A stretch of 64,000 bases of DNA, taken from assembly GCF_009937995.1 (NCBI RefSeq), contig NZ_AP021881.1, positions 2,790,001-2,854,000 on the forward strand, written 5' to 3'. Position numbers and translations under genes: made by a program. The first letter of the stretch is position 1. Each line of letters opens with the position of its first letter. Below are positions 39,694 to 48,082 of the stretch, in pieces. The stretch comes from Sulfuriferula nivalis. GTDB taxonomy: Bacteria > Pseudomonadota > Gammaproteobacteria > Burkholderiales > Sulfuriferulaceae. The notes beneath the pieces are model-generated. The model did no database searches, was not told where the DNA came from, and saw only the letters and a program-made list of their open reading frames with translations.

Positions 39694-39777
39694 GTTCAAC
39701 CCTGCATTCGAGCAGGACTCACCAAAAACGGGCGAACCCCTCAATTTTACGTTGAGAGGCTCTACATTACGTTGGAC
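39694..39777 (+). other. Possible second, degenerate attC end
   Basis: R''-like GTTCAAC (39694) and R'-like GTTGGAC (39771) lie 84 bp apart with only short inner pairing (GAGC and CTCA blocks plus unpaired bases). R' is the same 7-mer as in the good attC at 37304 and lies 21 bases before the ATG of the next plus-strand gene, as at a cassette start. The weak stem makes this uncertain. Confidence 0.3.
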
Positions 39778-39797
39778 CGAATAAAAAAGGGCTATAA

Positions 39798-40259
39798 ATG
39801 AAGTTTCTTGTTTCAGCGTTACTATTGCTTGTAATTATTCTAGGCTGGTTCTTGAACGTTGAGATAACTTCAAACCGAGAACAGCGAGATCAGATTCAAA
39901 AGATAACTGCAAGTCGAGCCGAAAAATCTAAGCGAGATGCCTTTGAGTTGCAAGCGAAGTGCGCTCAGCAAGCGACAAAAACTTTTCGGGAATTAGGATA
40001 TAACCCGTCGTCCGATCAACTTCAAAATCACTACAACCAAAAGCTCAATCGGTGTTTTATGGCAGTTAGCACACAGTTTGGTAGTTTTAAGTATTTGTTT
40101 GATGCGTATGAAGAAAGGGAGTACGCAGAATTCAATCGGGTCTTTATCAAAGGTGGAAATCCTATAATTGTATGCAGCTTGATGCCACTGGGCGCAGAAC
40201 TAAAATCGTGCAATTCAGATAGAGAGTACTCAGCGTTTATCGAGCAATATCTCAATTAG
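39798..40259 (+). CDS. Unknown membrane-anchored protein in the accessory block
   Basis: A 153-residue protein with an N-terminal hydrophobic segment (about 4-20) and then a hydrophilic, Lys/Glu/Gln-rich region with five Cys (about residues 55, 78, 133 and nearby). This suggests a periplasmic domain anchored in the membrane, or an uncleaved signal. AAGG lies 7 bases before the ATG. Base use is more AT-rich than in neighbouring trp or rlmF genes. I do not recognise a family. It is probably a cassette or island gene; it converges on rlmF. Confidence 0.6.
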   Translation: MKFLVSALLLLVIILGWFLNVEITSNREQRDQIQKITASRAEKSKRDAFELQAKCAQQATKTFRELGYNPSSDQLQNHYNQKLNRCFMAVSTQFGSFKYLFDAYEEREYAEFNRVFIKGGNPIIVCSLMPLGAELKSCNSDREYSAFIEQYLN

Positions 40260-40337
40260 ATGTTGTTATTCGGATAAACGGTACGGGCACCAGTGTCAGG
40301 CCTTACATTTCACATTGCGCCCACGCGCCACCCTGTA

Positions 40338-41324
40338 TTATTTACCCGTCCACCGCAGCTTACGCCATGCCGCTTGCTGGACTGGGTTCAAAAAAGTCCA
40401 GGCGACTAGTCGGCTTTGTTTTTGTCCCTGATGCATGTTGATGGTTTTGTGTGTTTGCACATTCACCTGTTTCAACGCCGTGTAAATGCTGGGTAGAGTG
40501 GCGGATTTTGATACCAGGGTGGTGAACCAGTAGCAGCGTGTGGGTATTTGTGCGCTCTCGGCGATCATACGCTGGATAAAGCCTTGCTCGCCGCCTGCGC
40601 ACCATAGTTCGGCATCCTTGCCGCCAAAGTTGAGGGCAGGCTCGTTTTGCTTATTCGACTTACCCAGATTCTGCCATTTGCGCTGCGAACCAGCGCGAGC
40701 CTCGGTCGGGGAAGCGTGGAATGGCGGGTTGCACATCGTCAAATCGAACCACTCATCATCGCCAATAATACCCGTAAAAATCGCACTGGCATCTGACTGT
40801 AAGCGTAACTGTATATGTTGTGCATGTGCTGAATTTGCCAGCAAAATCGCCTCGGCATTTGCCAATGAATCCGCATTGATATCACTCGCAACGAAATCCC
40901 AGCCGTATTCACTGTGACCGATAAGCGGATAAATACAGTTGGCTCCTGTACCTATATCGAGCACCTGCGCGGTTTTGGGGATTACCCCGAGATTACTGGC
41001 AGCAAGCAAATCGGCCAGGTTGTGTACATAATCCGCCCGCCCTGGGATGGGTGGGCATAGATTGTGTTGCGGGATGTTCCAGTCCTTGATGCCATAACTA
41101 TCATGCAACAATGCACGATTCAACGCTTTAACCGCAGCAGAGTCCGCAAAATCGATGCTGAGATCGCCATGCGCATTCACATGAACGAAATCAGCCAAAA
41201 TTGCATCAGCCAGCAACAGCCGCTCAAAGTCATAACGACCCTGATGACGATTGCGCGGGTGGAAGCTGGTCAGCGGTGGTTGAGACGGCTCCAATACCAC
41301 TAATTTCTTGGGTTTAATTCGCAT
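40338..41324 (-). CDS. rlmF: 23S rRNA m6A1618 methyltransferase RlmF
   Basis: A 328-residue SAM-dependent methyltransferase. It has the N-terminal FHPRNRHQGRYDFERL block, the SAM motif VLDIGTGANCIYPLIG (about 135-150), and the catalytic NPPF in DLTMCNPPFHASP. The C-terminal GGKDAELWCAGGEQGFI block is the usual RlmF/YbiN match. It methylates N6 of A1618. It returns to the normal chromosomal backbone after the accessory block. Confidence 0.93.
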   Translation of the reverse strand: MRIKPKKLVVLEPSQPPLTSFHPRNRHQGRYDFERLLLADAILADFVHVNAHGDLSIDFADSAAVKALNRALLHDSYGIKDWNIPQHNLCPPIPGRADYVHNLADLLAASNLGVIPKTAQVLDIGTGANCIYPLIGHSEYGWDFVASDINADSLANAEAILLANSAHAQHIQLRLQSDASAIFTGIIGDDEWFDLTMCNPPFHASPTEARAGSQRKWQNLGKSNKQNEPALNFGGKDAELWCAGGEQGFIQRMIAESAQIPTRCYWFTTLVSKSATLPSIYTALKQVNVQTHKTINMHQGQKQSRLVAWTFLNPVQQAAWRKLRWTGK

Positions 41325-41362
41325 TTATATTGTCAGTCTGTGTATGCCACGGCGCAAGGCAA

Positions 41363-44020
41363 TCAGGATAATTGTTTTAGCCACTTAACAAAATCGTCAG
41401 AGCTTAGTGCTCTGGAGAAATAATAGCCTTGTATGAAATCTACACCCATCTCTTGCAATCGTTCAAGTTGATATTGGGATTCCACGCCTTCGGCTATGGT
41501 GCACAATCCCAATATTTGCGCAATCGCGATAATGGAATTCACCATGGCATCGTCAACATGATTATTGCCGAGTCGATCAACAAAAGATTTATCAATTTTG
41601 AGGATCGCAACAGGGGCATGACTCAGCAATGAAAGTGAAGAATAGCCAGTACCAAAATCATCAAGCGAAAAATGTATGCCTTGATCATGTAGCTTCTGAA
41701 TATTGATTGCAGCATCCGATGTGGATTCAATCAGCAGCCGCTCGGTAATTTCCAGTTCCAGACGATCAGCTGCCAGACCCGATTCATGCAGTATCTGCGC
41801 CACCATTTCTGGGAAAGCCGCATCTTCAAACTGACGAGCCGATACGTTAACCGCTATTTTCAGCACCTGCCCAGTTTCTTGTTCCCAACGACAAAGCTCA
41901 CTACAGGCCTGACGCAATATCCATATACCTATGGGAATGATCAATCCGGTTTCTTCTGCAATGGGAATAATAATATCAGGTGAAATGTTGCCCAAAACAG
42001 GATGCGTCCAACGCAACAATGCTTCGGCAGAAACTGTAACTTTATTACCAGCCCCTAATATAGGCTGAAACACCAATCTTAATTCGTTATTACTTAAAGC
42101 ATGGCGCAAAGCATTTTCTATCTCAAGACGCTCGCGCATGCGCTCGCCTAGTAACTGGTTAAACACACGAACGGTGTTCCTTCCCGCTTCCTTGGCGTTA
42201 TACATCGCGGCATCTGCGCTTGCCATCAAAACGGTTGTGGTCTCGCCATCCCGAGGGAAAAGAGCTATCCCAATACTGGTTGTCACTGTAATTGAGCGTC
42301 CATTTAACTCGATCGGCTGACGAAACGCATCGAGAAGCTTCGCTGCAAACTGTTCAGCATCAGCTTGAGTTACAATCTCCGACAATATAATGGCAAACTC
42401 ATCCCCACCAAGCCGGGCAACGGTATCGCTGGTATGCACCACCTGCAGGAAACGCTCCGCTGCACGCCCCAACAATTCATCGCCAACCAGATGCCCAAGC
42501 GTATCATTAATCCGTTTAAATTGATCAAGATCAATAAATAGCAGTGCCAATGGACGCTGACTGCGTTTCGCAGTCTCAATAGCTTGAGCAAGTCGATCAA
42601 AAAATAAAAAACGATTTGGTAACTTAGTTTCAGCATCATGTTGAGCCTGCCAAATCAGACGTTCCTCAAACTCCTTACGCTCAGTCACATCACGTGCTAT
42701 CGTCAGGATTGCACGATTGCCACCATAACTTACCAAAACACTGACCGCTTCGACATTGACCTCACTCCCTGTGCTGGTCAAAAACCGCAAAGCAGCTGGC
42801 TCAATCGCCCGCCCTTCAAGCATGGCTCCTATCCTGCTCAGAGCCAATGGCCGATCAGCTGGTACGATTATTTCAGTGACTGCCAGCCCAACCAACTCTT
42901 CAGGTTGCTTTGCTTGCAACAATTCAGTAGTTGCAAAATTAGCAAAAACAATGCTGCCATCCCAGTGCAGGAAGACTGCTATCGGCGCATGATCGACCAA
43001 CGATTTGTAAAGCTCTTCACTTTGTTTGATAGCATCAGACTGCAATGCGGAAATGCGCAATTGCCGGTAAAGTAATTGTGCCAATCCCAGCGCAAACATA
43101 ATGGCAACTGCTGCCATCAGTGCTATTACCCATGTATCAGCATGCCATTTTGCAAGCAATTGACGCTCATCCAACGAAACGACTACAACCAGCGAATATT
43201 TGGGAATGCTGTAATAACTCAATAACCGTGGCACACCATCGATGGCACTAACAGTGCGATATATACCTTGCTTGCTCAACGGCAAATGCTCATGAAAAAG
43301 TTCAATATGCGAATAATCCTTGCTCAAAGCCCCTTCCACGAATGGATAGCGGGCAAGCAAACGACCATCCTGACGAAACAGCGCAGCTGCACCATGCGTG
43401 AACGGCATCACGGACTGATAGTAACTGAGCAGTTGTTCCATATTAATGCCCGCATACAACATCCCACGAAAATTTCCTGCCCGATCTTCCATGCGCAATG
43501 TCATGGGAATTACCCACTGCTTGCTCCGCCGTCCCAGTATCGCGGTTTCTACCAGAAGTTTATCGGGATGTATGTTTTCCTGCTGATGATGAAAATAATC
43601 GCGGTCACTATAATTAACCACATCTCGATCTACCTGTAACGATGTAGCCAACACGTCCCCGTTTTTATTCAGCACATTGAATGATGTGAATCCACGCACC
43701 TGGGAAACAACTTTTTGCAAGGTTTGATCTGCCACAACCTTATCTTTTGGGCTCTGCAAATCCAATTGGGAAATGTCACTGCGTAAATCACGTAACACCA
43801 AATCAAAATTAGATAAGGTTCGTTCCGTATACTCTGCCATCGCCACATTCAGCAGTATCAGCGACTTTTGTGACTCATCGTACAGAGTTTCATGCCGATG
43901 CCATATTTGATAAGCTGCGAATGAGATTATCATCAAAACAAACAAGGAAGACGCGCCAAACAACCAAAGCGCCAGCTTGCGTTGGTTTAAATTTAGTTCC
44001 TCACTTGAGGTATAACCCAT
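41363..44020 (-). CDS. Cache-PAS-GGDEF-EAL cyclic-di-GMP enzyme
   Basis: An 885-residue membrane protein. Transmembrane helix 1 (about 17-40), a periplasmic dCache-like sensor (about 45-290), helix 2 (about 297-320), PAS (about 335-460), GGDEF (about 470-630) and EAL (about 640-885) follow in order. The diguanylate cyclase motif GGDEF is intact, but the inhibitory site reads HTSD, not RxxD. The EAL domain keeps EALLRW, DDFGTGYSSL and QGYYFSRAL, so both activities are possible. AGGGG 6 bases before the ATG at 44020 decides that start over 44026. Confidence 0.9.
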   Translation of the reverse strand: MGYTSSEELNLNQRKLALWLFGASSLFVLMIISFAAYQIWHRHETLYDESQKSLILLNVAMAEYTERTLSNFDLVLRDLRSDISQLDLQSPKDKVVADQTLQKVVSQVRGFTSFNVLNKNGDVLATSLQVDRDVVNYSDRDYFHHQQENIHPDKLLVETAILGRRSKQWVIPMTLRMEDRAGNFRGMLYAGINMEQLLSYYQSVMPFTHGAAALFRQDGRLLARYPFVEGALSKDYSHIELFHEHLPLSKQGIYRTVSAIDGVPRLLSYYSIPKYSLVVVVSLDERQLLAKWHADTWVIALMAAVAIMFALGLAQLLYRQLRISALQSDAIKQSEELYKSLVDHAPIAVFLHWDGSIVFANFATTELLQAKQPEELVGLAVTEIIVPADRPLALSRIGAMLEGRAIEPAALRFLTSTGSEVNVEAVSVLVSYGGNRAILTIARDVTERKEFEERLIWQAQHDAETKLPNRFLFFDRLAQAIETAKRSQRPLALLFIDLDQFKRINDTLGHLVGDELLGRAAERFLQVVHTSDTVARLGGDEFAIILSEIVTQADAEQFAAKLLDAFRQPIELNGRSITVTTSIGIALFPRDGETTTVLMASADAAMYNAKEAGRNTVRVFNQLLGERMRERLEIENALRHALSNNELRLVFQPILGAGNKVTVSAEALLRWTHPVLGNISPDIIIPIAEETGLIIPIGIWILRQACSELCRWEQETGQVLKIAVNVSARQFEDAAFPEMVAQILHESGLAADRLELEITERLLIESTSDAAINIQKLHDQGIHFSLDDFGTGYSSLSLLSHAPVAILKIDKSFVDRLGNNHVDDAMVNSIIAIAQILGLCTIAEGVESQYQLERLQEMGVDFIQGYYFSRALSSDDFVKWLKQLS

Positions 44021-44243
44021 GGACATCCCCTATCAACCTGGCTTCAACGATTCCACGCACGAAAAAACATACAAAACAAGGAAAGCAAGCTTACCACTCC
44101 TTAATAGAAATTGTATGGTTACCAACGCTACAACTATAGCTCAGAAAAACAAAAGCAAAGGGGTCAATTCTAACATTACTGCATTGATTGGCTTTACGCA
44201 TTCACTTAGGTATGTACGCTGTATGCTATCATTAGCCCATGCT

Positions 44244-44259
44244 TGCGCTGTTTAGCGCA
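44244..44259. other. Hairpin in the 286-bp gap before the response regulator
   Basis: A perfect 6-bp stem TGCGCT / AGCGCA with loop GTTT. The gap 44021-44306 between the divergent cyclic-di-GMP gene and the two-component pair holds no gene that I can support; promoters for both are expected here. Confidence 0.3.
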
Positions 44260-44306
44260 CTTTATGCAGGTATATTTTATGCATTTTTATGTGCGGGGAT
44301 TAAGTA

Positions 44307-45026
44307 ATGGATGAAACGTTACAAGCACACTTACTCGTCGTTGATGACGACGATGGTTTGCGAAATTTGCTTGAGCAATATCTGACGGGGAATGGCTTTA
44401 CAGTCAGCCTTGCGGCAAGCGGCAGCGAGATGGATGAAATCCTGACGCATGCACAGCCGGATTTGGTGATACTGGATTTGATGATGCCGGGCGAAGATGG
44501 TTTGTCTATCGCGCGACGTTTGCGGGCCAGCACTACGTTGCCCGTAATCATGTTGTCGGCGCGCGGAGAGGATATTGACCGCATAGTGGGTCTGGAAGTG
44601 GGAGCAGATGATTATCTTGCCAAACCCTTTAATCCACGCGAATTGTTAGCACGCATCCGTGCGGTATTACGCCGCAAGCAAACGCCCGCTGCTGAAGCCG
44701 CAACCGAAAACGAATCCACCAGTTTTGCCGATTTTGTACTGGATTTATCTGCACAACGTTTAACCAGAGCAGGGGTAGAAGTCAGTTTAACCACAGCGGA
44801 ATTTGCGATTTTGCAGATATTTACCAGCCACCCAAATCGCGTGTTATCACGTGACCAGCTGATGGATATGCTCAAAGGTTACGATAGAGATCCATTTGAT
44901 CGCAGCATAGACGTGCGGGTCACTCGTTTACGACGCAAAATCGAGGACAATCCGACTGAGCCTGTGTACATTCGCACTATCTGGGGGCAGGGTTATTTAT
45001 TTTCGCCCAAAGGCGCGACTAAGTGA
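44307..45026 (+). CDS. ompR: OmpR-family response regulator
   Basis: A 239-residue regulator. The receiver domain has phospho-acceptor D57 (DLVILDLMMPG) and K105 (DDYLAKPFNPREL). A winged-helix DNA-binding domain follows (about 135-235: LTTAEFAILQIFTSHPNRVLSRDQL and RSIDVRVTRLRRKIE). It is closest in layout to OmpR. It overlaps the kinase gene by 4 bases (GTGA). Targets cannot be read from the window; the gene symbol is by family resemblance. Confidence 0.85.
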   Translation: MDETLQAHLLVVDDDDGLRNLLEQYLTGNGFTVSLAASGSEMDEILTHAQPDLVILDLMMPGEDGLSIARRLRASTTLPVIMLSARGEDIDRIVGLEVGADDYLAKPFNPRELLARIRAVLRRKQTPAAEAATENESTSFADFVLDLSAQRLTRAGVEVSLTTAEFAILQIFTSHPNRVLSRDQLMDMLKGYDRDPFDRSIDVRVTRLRRKIEDNPTEPVYIRTIWGQGYLFSPKGATK

Positions 45027-46324
45027 GATTGCGGCAATTATGGCCAGACAGCTTATTTGGTCGTACTGCGCTGACCCTGGGGTTAGCGTTTATTGTATTT
45101 CAGAGCCTCGCAATCGCGCTGGTTTCGTTCACTATACTCACTCCTCTGGCGCAACGCTCCGCTGATGACTTGGCTGCTCTCATAGTGCTTTCGGCACAAA
45201 CCTGGGTCGAATTACCGCCAGAAACACGCCCAGCATTTGAGCAGGAACTGCGCCTGCACCATAATTTACGACTCAGCAAAGTCGATGACATCATCGACAC
45301 ACCTGCCAACCGCTTTCTCAACAGCCGCAATATTGAAGCCGCGTTATCACAACGCACCAGACAAAACATCATATTAGAAAGCGGCGATGCCGATTGGGTA
45401 TGGGCTGATATGCGCATGGGGGGGCATTTTATCCGCGTTGGTTTCGAGAAAACCCGATATAACGTTCGCGCCCCGCTGGCGGCAGTCGGACTAGTAAGTT
45501 TAGGCGCATTATTGATCTGGATTACAGCGCTCATCGTCGTCCGCCGTATCACCCATACACTGGCACAGCTCAGTGCAGCCGCTGCCCAGGTAGGACAAGG
45601 GAAAATGCCCCAGCCTTTGCCTGAGCATGGCGCACGTGAATTGGTCACATTGGCGCAAGCGTTTAATCAAATGGCAAATGAGGTACAGGAATTATTAGCC
45701 AATCGTACAACCTTGCTGGCGGGTATTTCCCACGATTTGCGCACACCAATTGCCCGCATGCGTCTGGCGGTGGCGATGCTGCCAGAAGTAACCGATCCCA
45801 AACTGATAGAACAGATAGAGCGTGATTTAGTACAGATGAATCAGCTGATTGCTGATTTCCTCGACATGGCGCGTGGCTTAAATAGCGAAGCTCATCATTC
45901 ATGTGATGTGGTAAGCATATTGCAGTCTCTGGTTGATGATGCCAAACGTGGTGGCGGCAATGTCAGCTTAAACGCACCTGCCGTATGCGAAGCGATTATT
46001 GCGCCGCATGCATTACAGCGCATTGTGACTAACCTGATACAAAACGCAGTCCGCTATGGCCAGCCTCACCCAGTTGAGGTCAGATGTGCGCCATCCGCAT
46101 CCGGCATAGAAATACAGGTGCTGGATCAGGGACCCGGTATTCCTGAAGACCAACTGGAACTGGTATTCCGCCCGTTTTTCCGTCTGGAAAGTTCACGCAA
46201 TATTGCAACCGGCGGCAGCGGTCTGGGCTTGGCAATTGCGCGTCAATTAGCGCAGGCACATGGCTGGCAACTAAATCTGGCTGCTCGCGAAGGCGGTGGA
46301 TTAGTAGCGACATTGCGCATTTGA
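45023..46324 (+). CDS. envZ: EnvZ-like sensor histidine kinase
   Basis: A 433-residue kinase. Two transmembrane helices (about 15-40 and 151-173) flank a small periplasmic domain; HAMP follows (about 174-225), then the dimerisation helix with H237 in AGISHDLRTPIARMRL, and a catalytic domain with NLIQNAVRYG, DQGPGIPED and GGSGLGLAIARQ. The start is GTG at 45023 inside the regulator stop. It pairs with the upstream OmpR-type regulator. Confidence 0.85.
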   Translation: MRLRQLWPDSLFGRTALTLGLAFIVFQSLAIALVSFTILTPLAQRSADDLAALIVLSAQTWVELPPETRPAFEQELRLHHNLRLSKVDDIIDTPANRFLNSRNIEAALSQRTRQNIILESGDADWVWADMRMGGHFIRVGFEKTRYNVRAPLAAVGLVSLGALLIWITALIVVRRITHTLAQLSAAAAQVGQGKMPQPLPEHGARELVTLAQAFNQMANEVQELLANRTTLLAGISHDLRTPIARMRLAVAMLPEVTDPKLIEQIERDLVQMNQLIADFLDMARGLNSEAHHSCDVVSILQSLVDDAKRGGGNVSLNAPAVCEAIIAPHALQRIVTNLIQNAVRYGQPHPVEVRCAPSASGIEIQVLDQGPGIPEDQLELVFRPFFRLESSRNIATGGSGLGLAIARQLAQAHGWQLNLAAREGGGLVATLRI

Positions 46325-46387
46325 GCACAAACTCACTTTGCGTTTATAATGTTGAATTATTTGCCTTTTTAATGATAATGGATTTTT

Positions 46388-47104
46388 ATGTTTGAACAAG
46401 TGATGCAATATTTAGGGTATGTAGACATGTCTGATTTACCGACAATAATCTCGGTAATTATCCTGTCGTCGCTACTCTCACTTGACAACAGCCTCGTCGT
46501 CGCAGCCATCGCTGACAAACTGCCACGACATCAGGAACAAAAAGCCGTAGTTTTCGGTTTAAGCGCAGGTATCCTGTTTCGACTGATGGCGCTCTTCATC
46601 GTCGGTTTTATTGTGAAATATCCCATTATCAAAATTATCGGCGGACTTTACTTACTCTACCTGGCCTATCAACACTTTGCTGTAGAAGGTGAAGAAGAAA
46701 CCCACCATGCACGCGAAGCACTAGGCGCTGCAATTGTAGCCATCACCATGGCGGATATCGCGTTTAGTGTCGACAACATCGTCGCCACCGTCGCCATGTC
46801 ACCAAAACTAATGGTCGTACTCATAGGTACAGTAGTGGGTGGTATCGCAATGATCTTCACTACCAAACTGATTTTAAAATTGCTCAAACGCTACCATTTG
46901 CTGGAAGCTTGTGCTTACGCGATTGTTGCGTTTGTGGGTGCAGTTATCCTGGTGGAAGAAGCGCCCACTTATTTCGGTTTGGGATTCCAGATTCACATCC
47001 CGGATATGCTCAAATTTGCCGTCGTCATTGGTGCTGCTGTGGGTACAGTGGCTTATGAAGAGTTACAACACCGCAAAATTCACAACACCAGACATAAAAA
47101 ATAA
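46388..47104 (+). CDS. TerC-family integral membrane protein
   Basis: A 238-residue protein with seven or so helices. It has the paired acidic motifs of the TerC family: LDNSLVVAAIADKLPRHQ in the first half and IAFSVDNIVATVAMS in the second, with LPRHQEQKAVVFGLSAGI between. Relatives export Mn2+ and other metals (MeeY/MeeF) or are named for tellurium resistance. No yybP-ykoY manganese riboswitch is visible in the 63 bases upstream. The ion is not known here. Confidence 0.8.
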   Translation: MFEQVMQYLGYVDMSDLPTIISVIILSSLLSLDNSLVVAAIADKLPRHQEQKAVVFGLSAGILFRLMALFIVGFIVKYPIIKIIGGLYLLYLAYQHFAVEGEEETHHAREALGAAIVAITMADIAFSVDNIVATVAMSPKLMVVLIGTVVGGIAMIFTTKLILKLLKRYHLLEACAYAIVAFVGAVILVEEAPTYFGLGFQIHIPDMLKFAVVIGAAVGTVAYEELQHRKIHNTRHKK

Positions 47105-47155
47105 ACCATCAGCCACCTTGCGCCGTGATGAACCCACACGGCAAGGCGTTCCGCT

Positions 47156-47175
47156 GGTAAAATCATGCTTTTACC
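47156..47175 (+). promoter_or_regulatory. Hairpin and -10-like word before glyQ
   Basis: GGTAAAA / TTTTACC form a perfect 7-bp stem, loop TCATGC, then GTTTT. The same bases contain TAAAAT, a -10-like word. The first hairpin arm overlaps it, so the site could be a weak terminator of the TerC gene, a glyQ promoter, or both. Confidence 0.35.
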
Positions 47176-47191
47176 GTTTTAAGCGTGCATC

Positions 47192-48082
47192 ATGCTGACT
47201 TTTCAAGAAATTATATTAACGCTGCAGCAATACTGGGCAAAACAGGGTTGTGTGTTGTTACAACCTTACGACATGGAAATGGGCGCTGGCACATTCCACA
47301 CTGCGACTTTTTTACGCGCACTGGGCCCTGAGCCTTGGCAAGCTGCATTTGTACAACCGTCGCGCCGCCCTAAGGATGGGCGCTATGGCGAAAACCCGAA
47401 TCGCTTGCAACACTATTATCAATTTCAAGTCGTACTCAAACCTAGCCCGCCTAATATTCAGGAACTCTATCTGAACAGTCTGCGTGCCTTGGGTGTGGAT
47501 ACCAATGTGCATGACATCCGTTTTGTTGAAGATGACTGGGAGTCACCAACGTTGGGCGCGTGGGGACTTGGCTGGGAGGTCTGGCTTAACGGCATGGAAG
47601 TCACCCAATTCACTTATTTCCAGGAAGTTGGTGGCCTGAAATGCAAGCCGGTGCTGGGTGAAATCACTTATGGACTGGAACGTCTGGCAATGTATCTGCA
47701 AGGTGTAGAAAACGTTTACGACCTGGTATGGACTAAGGGTGTGAGCTATGGTGATGTTTATCACCAGAACGAAGTCGAGCAATCCAAATACAATTTCGAA
47801 CATTCCAACACGCAGTGGCTGTTCCAGCAATTCAACGATTTTGAACGGGAAGCCGCGCGCCTGATGGATCTGGGTTTGCCGTTACCTGGATTCGAAATGG
47901 TCATGAAGTGCTCGCACACATTTAATTTACTGGATGCACGCGGTGCGATTTCCGTCACTGAACGCGCAGCCTATATCGGCCGTGTGCGCACCTTGTCACG
48001 CAAAGTAGCACAAGCTTATTATGATTCACGCGAAGAATTGGGCTTCCCCATGCTTAGTCAATCGGGAGGAGAAGCAGCATGA
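47192..48082 (+). CDS. glyQ: Glycine--tRNA ligase alpha subunit
   Basis: A 296-residue class II aminoacyl-tRNA synthetase catalytic subunit. It has the signature [19 protein letters not shown] at the start, [37 protein letters not shown], and [13 protein letters not shown]. It charges tRNA-Gly in an alpha2-beta2 enzyme with GlyS. It overlaps glyS by 4 bases. Confidence 0.98.
   Translation: MLTFQEIILTLQQYWAKQGCVLLQPYDMEMGAGTFHTATFLRALGPEPWQAAFVQPSRRPKDGRYGENPNRLQHYYQFQVVLKPSPPNIQELYLNSLRALGVDTNVHDIRFVEDDWESPTLGAWGLGWEVWLNGMEVTQFTYFQEVGGLKCKPVLGEITYGLERLAMYLQGVENVYDLVWTKGVSYGDVYHQNEVEQSKYNFEHSNTQWLFQQFNDFEREAARLMDLGLPLPGFEMVMKCSHTFNLLDARGAISVTERAAYIGRVRTLSRKVAQAYYDSREELGFPMLSQSGGEAA

Noticed and set aside
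39644-39783. Short plus-strand 45-codon frame before the unknown gene
   Set aside because: No homology that I recognise and it overlaps the candidate attC end; too short to support.
40260-40337. A further attC after the unknown accessory gene
   Set aside because: No GTTRRRY core or palindrome is visible between its stop and rlmF.
46325-46387. Manganese (yybP-ykoY) riboswitch before the TerC-family gene
   Set aside because: The 63-base gap is too short and lacks the conserved core.
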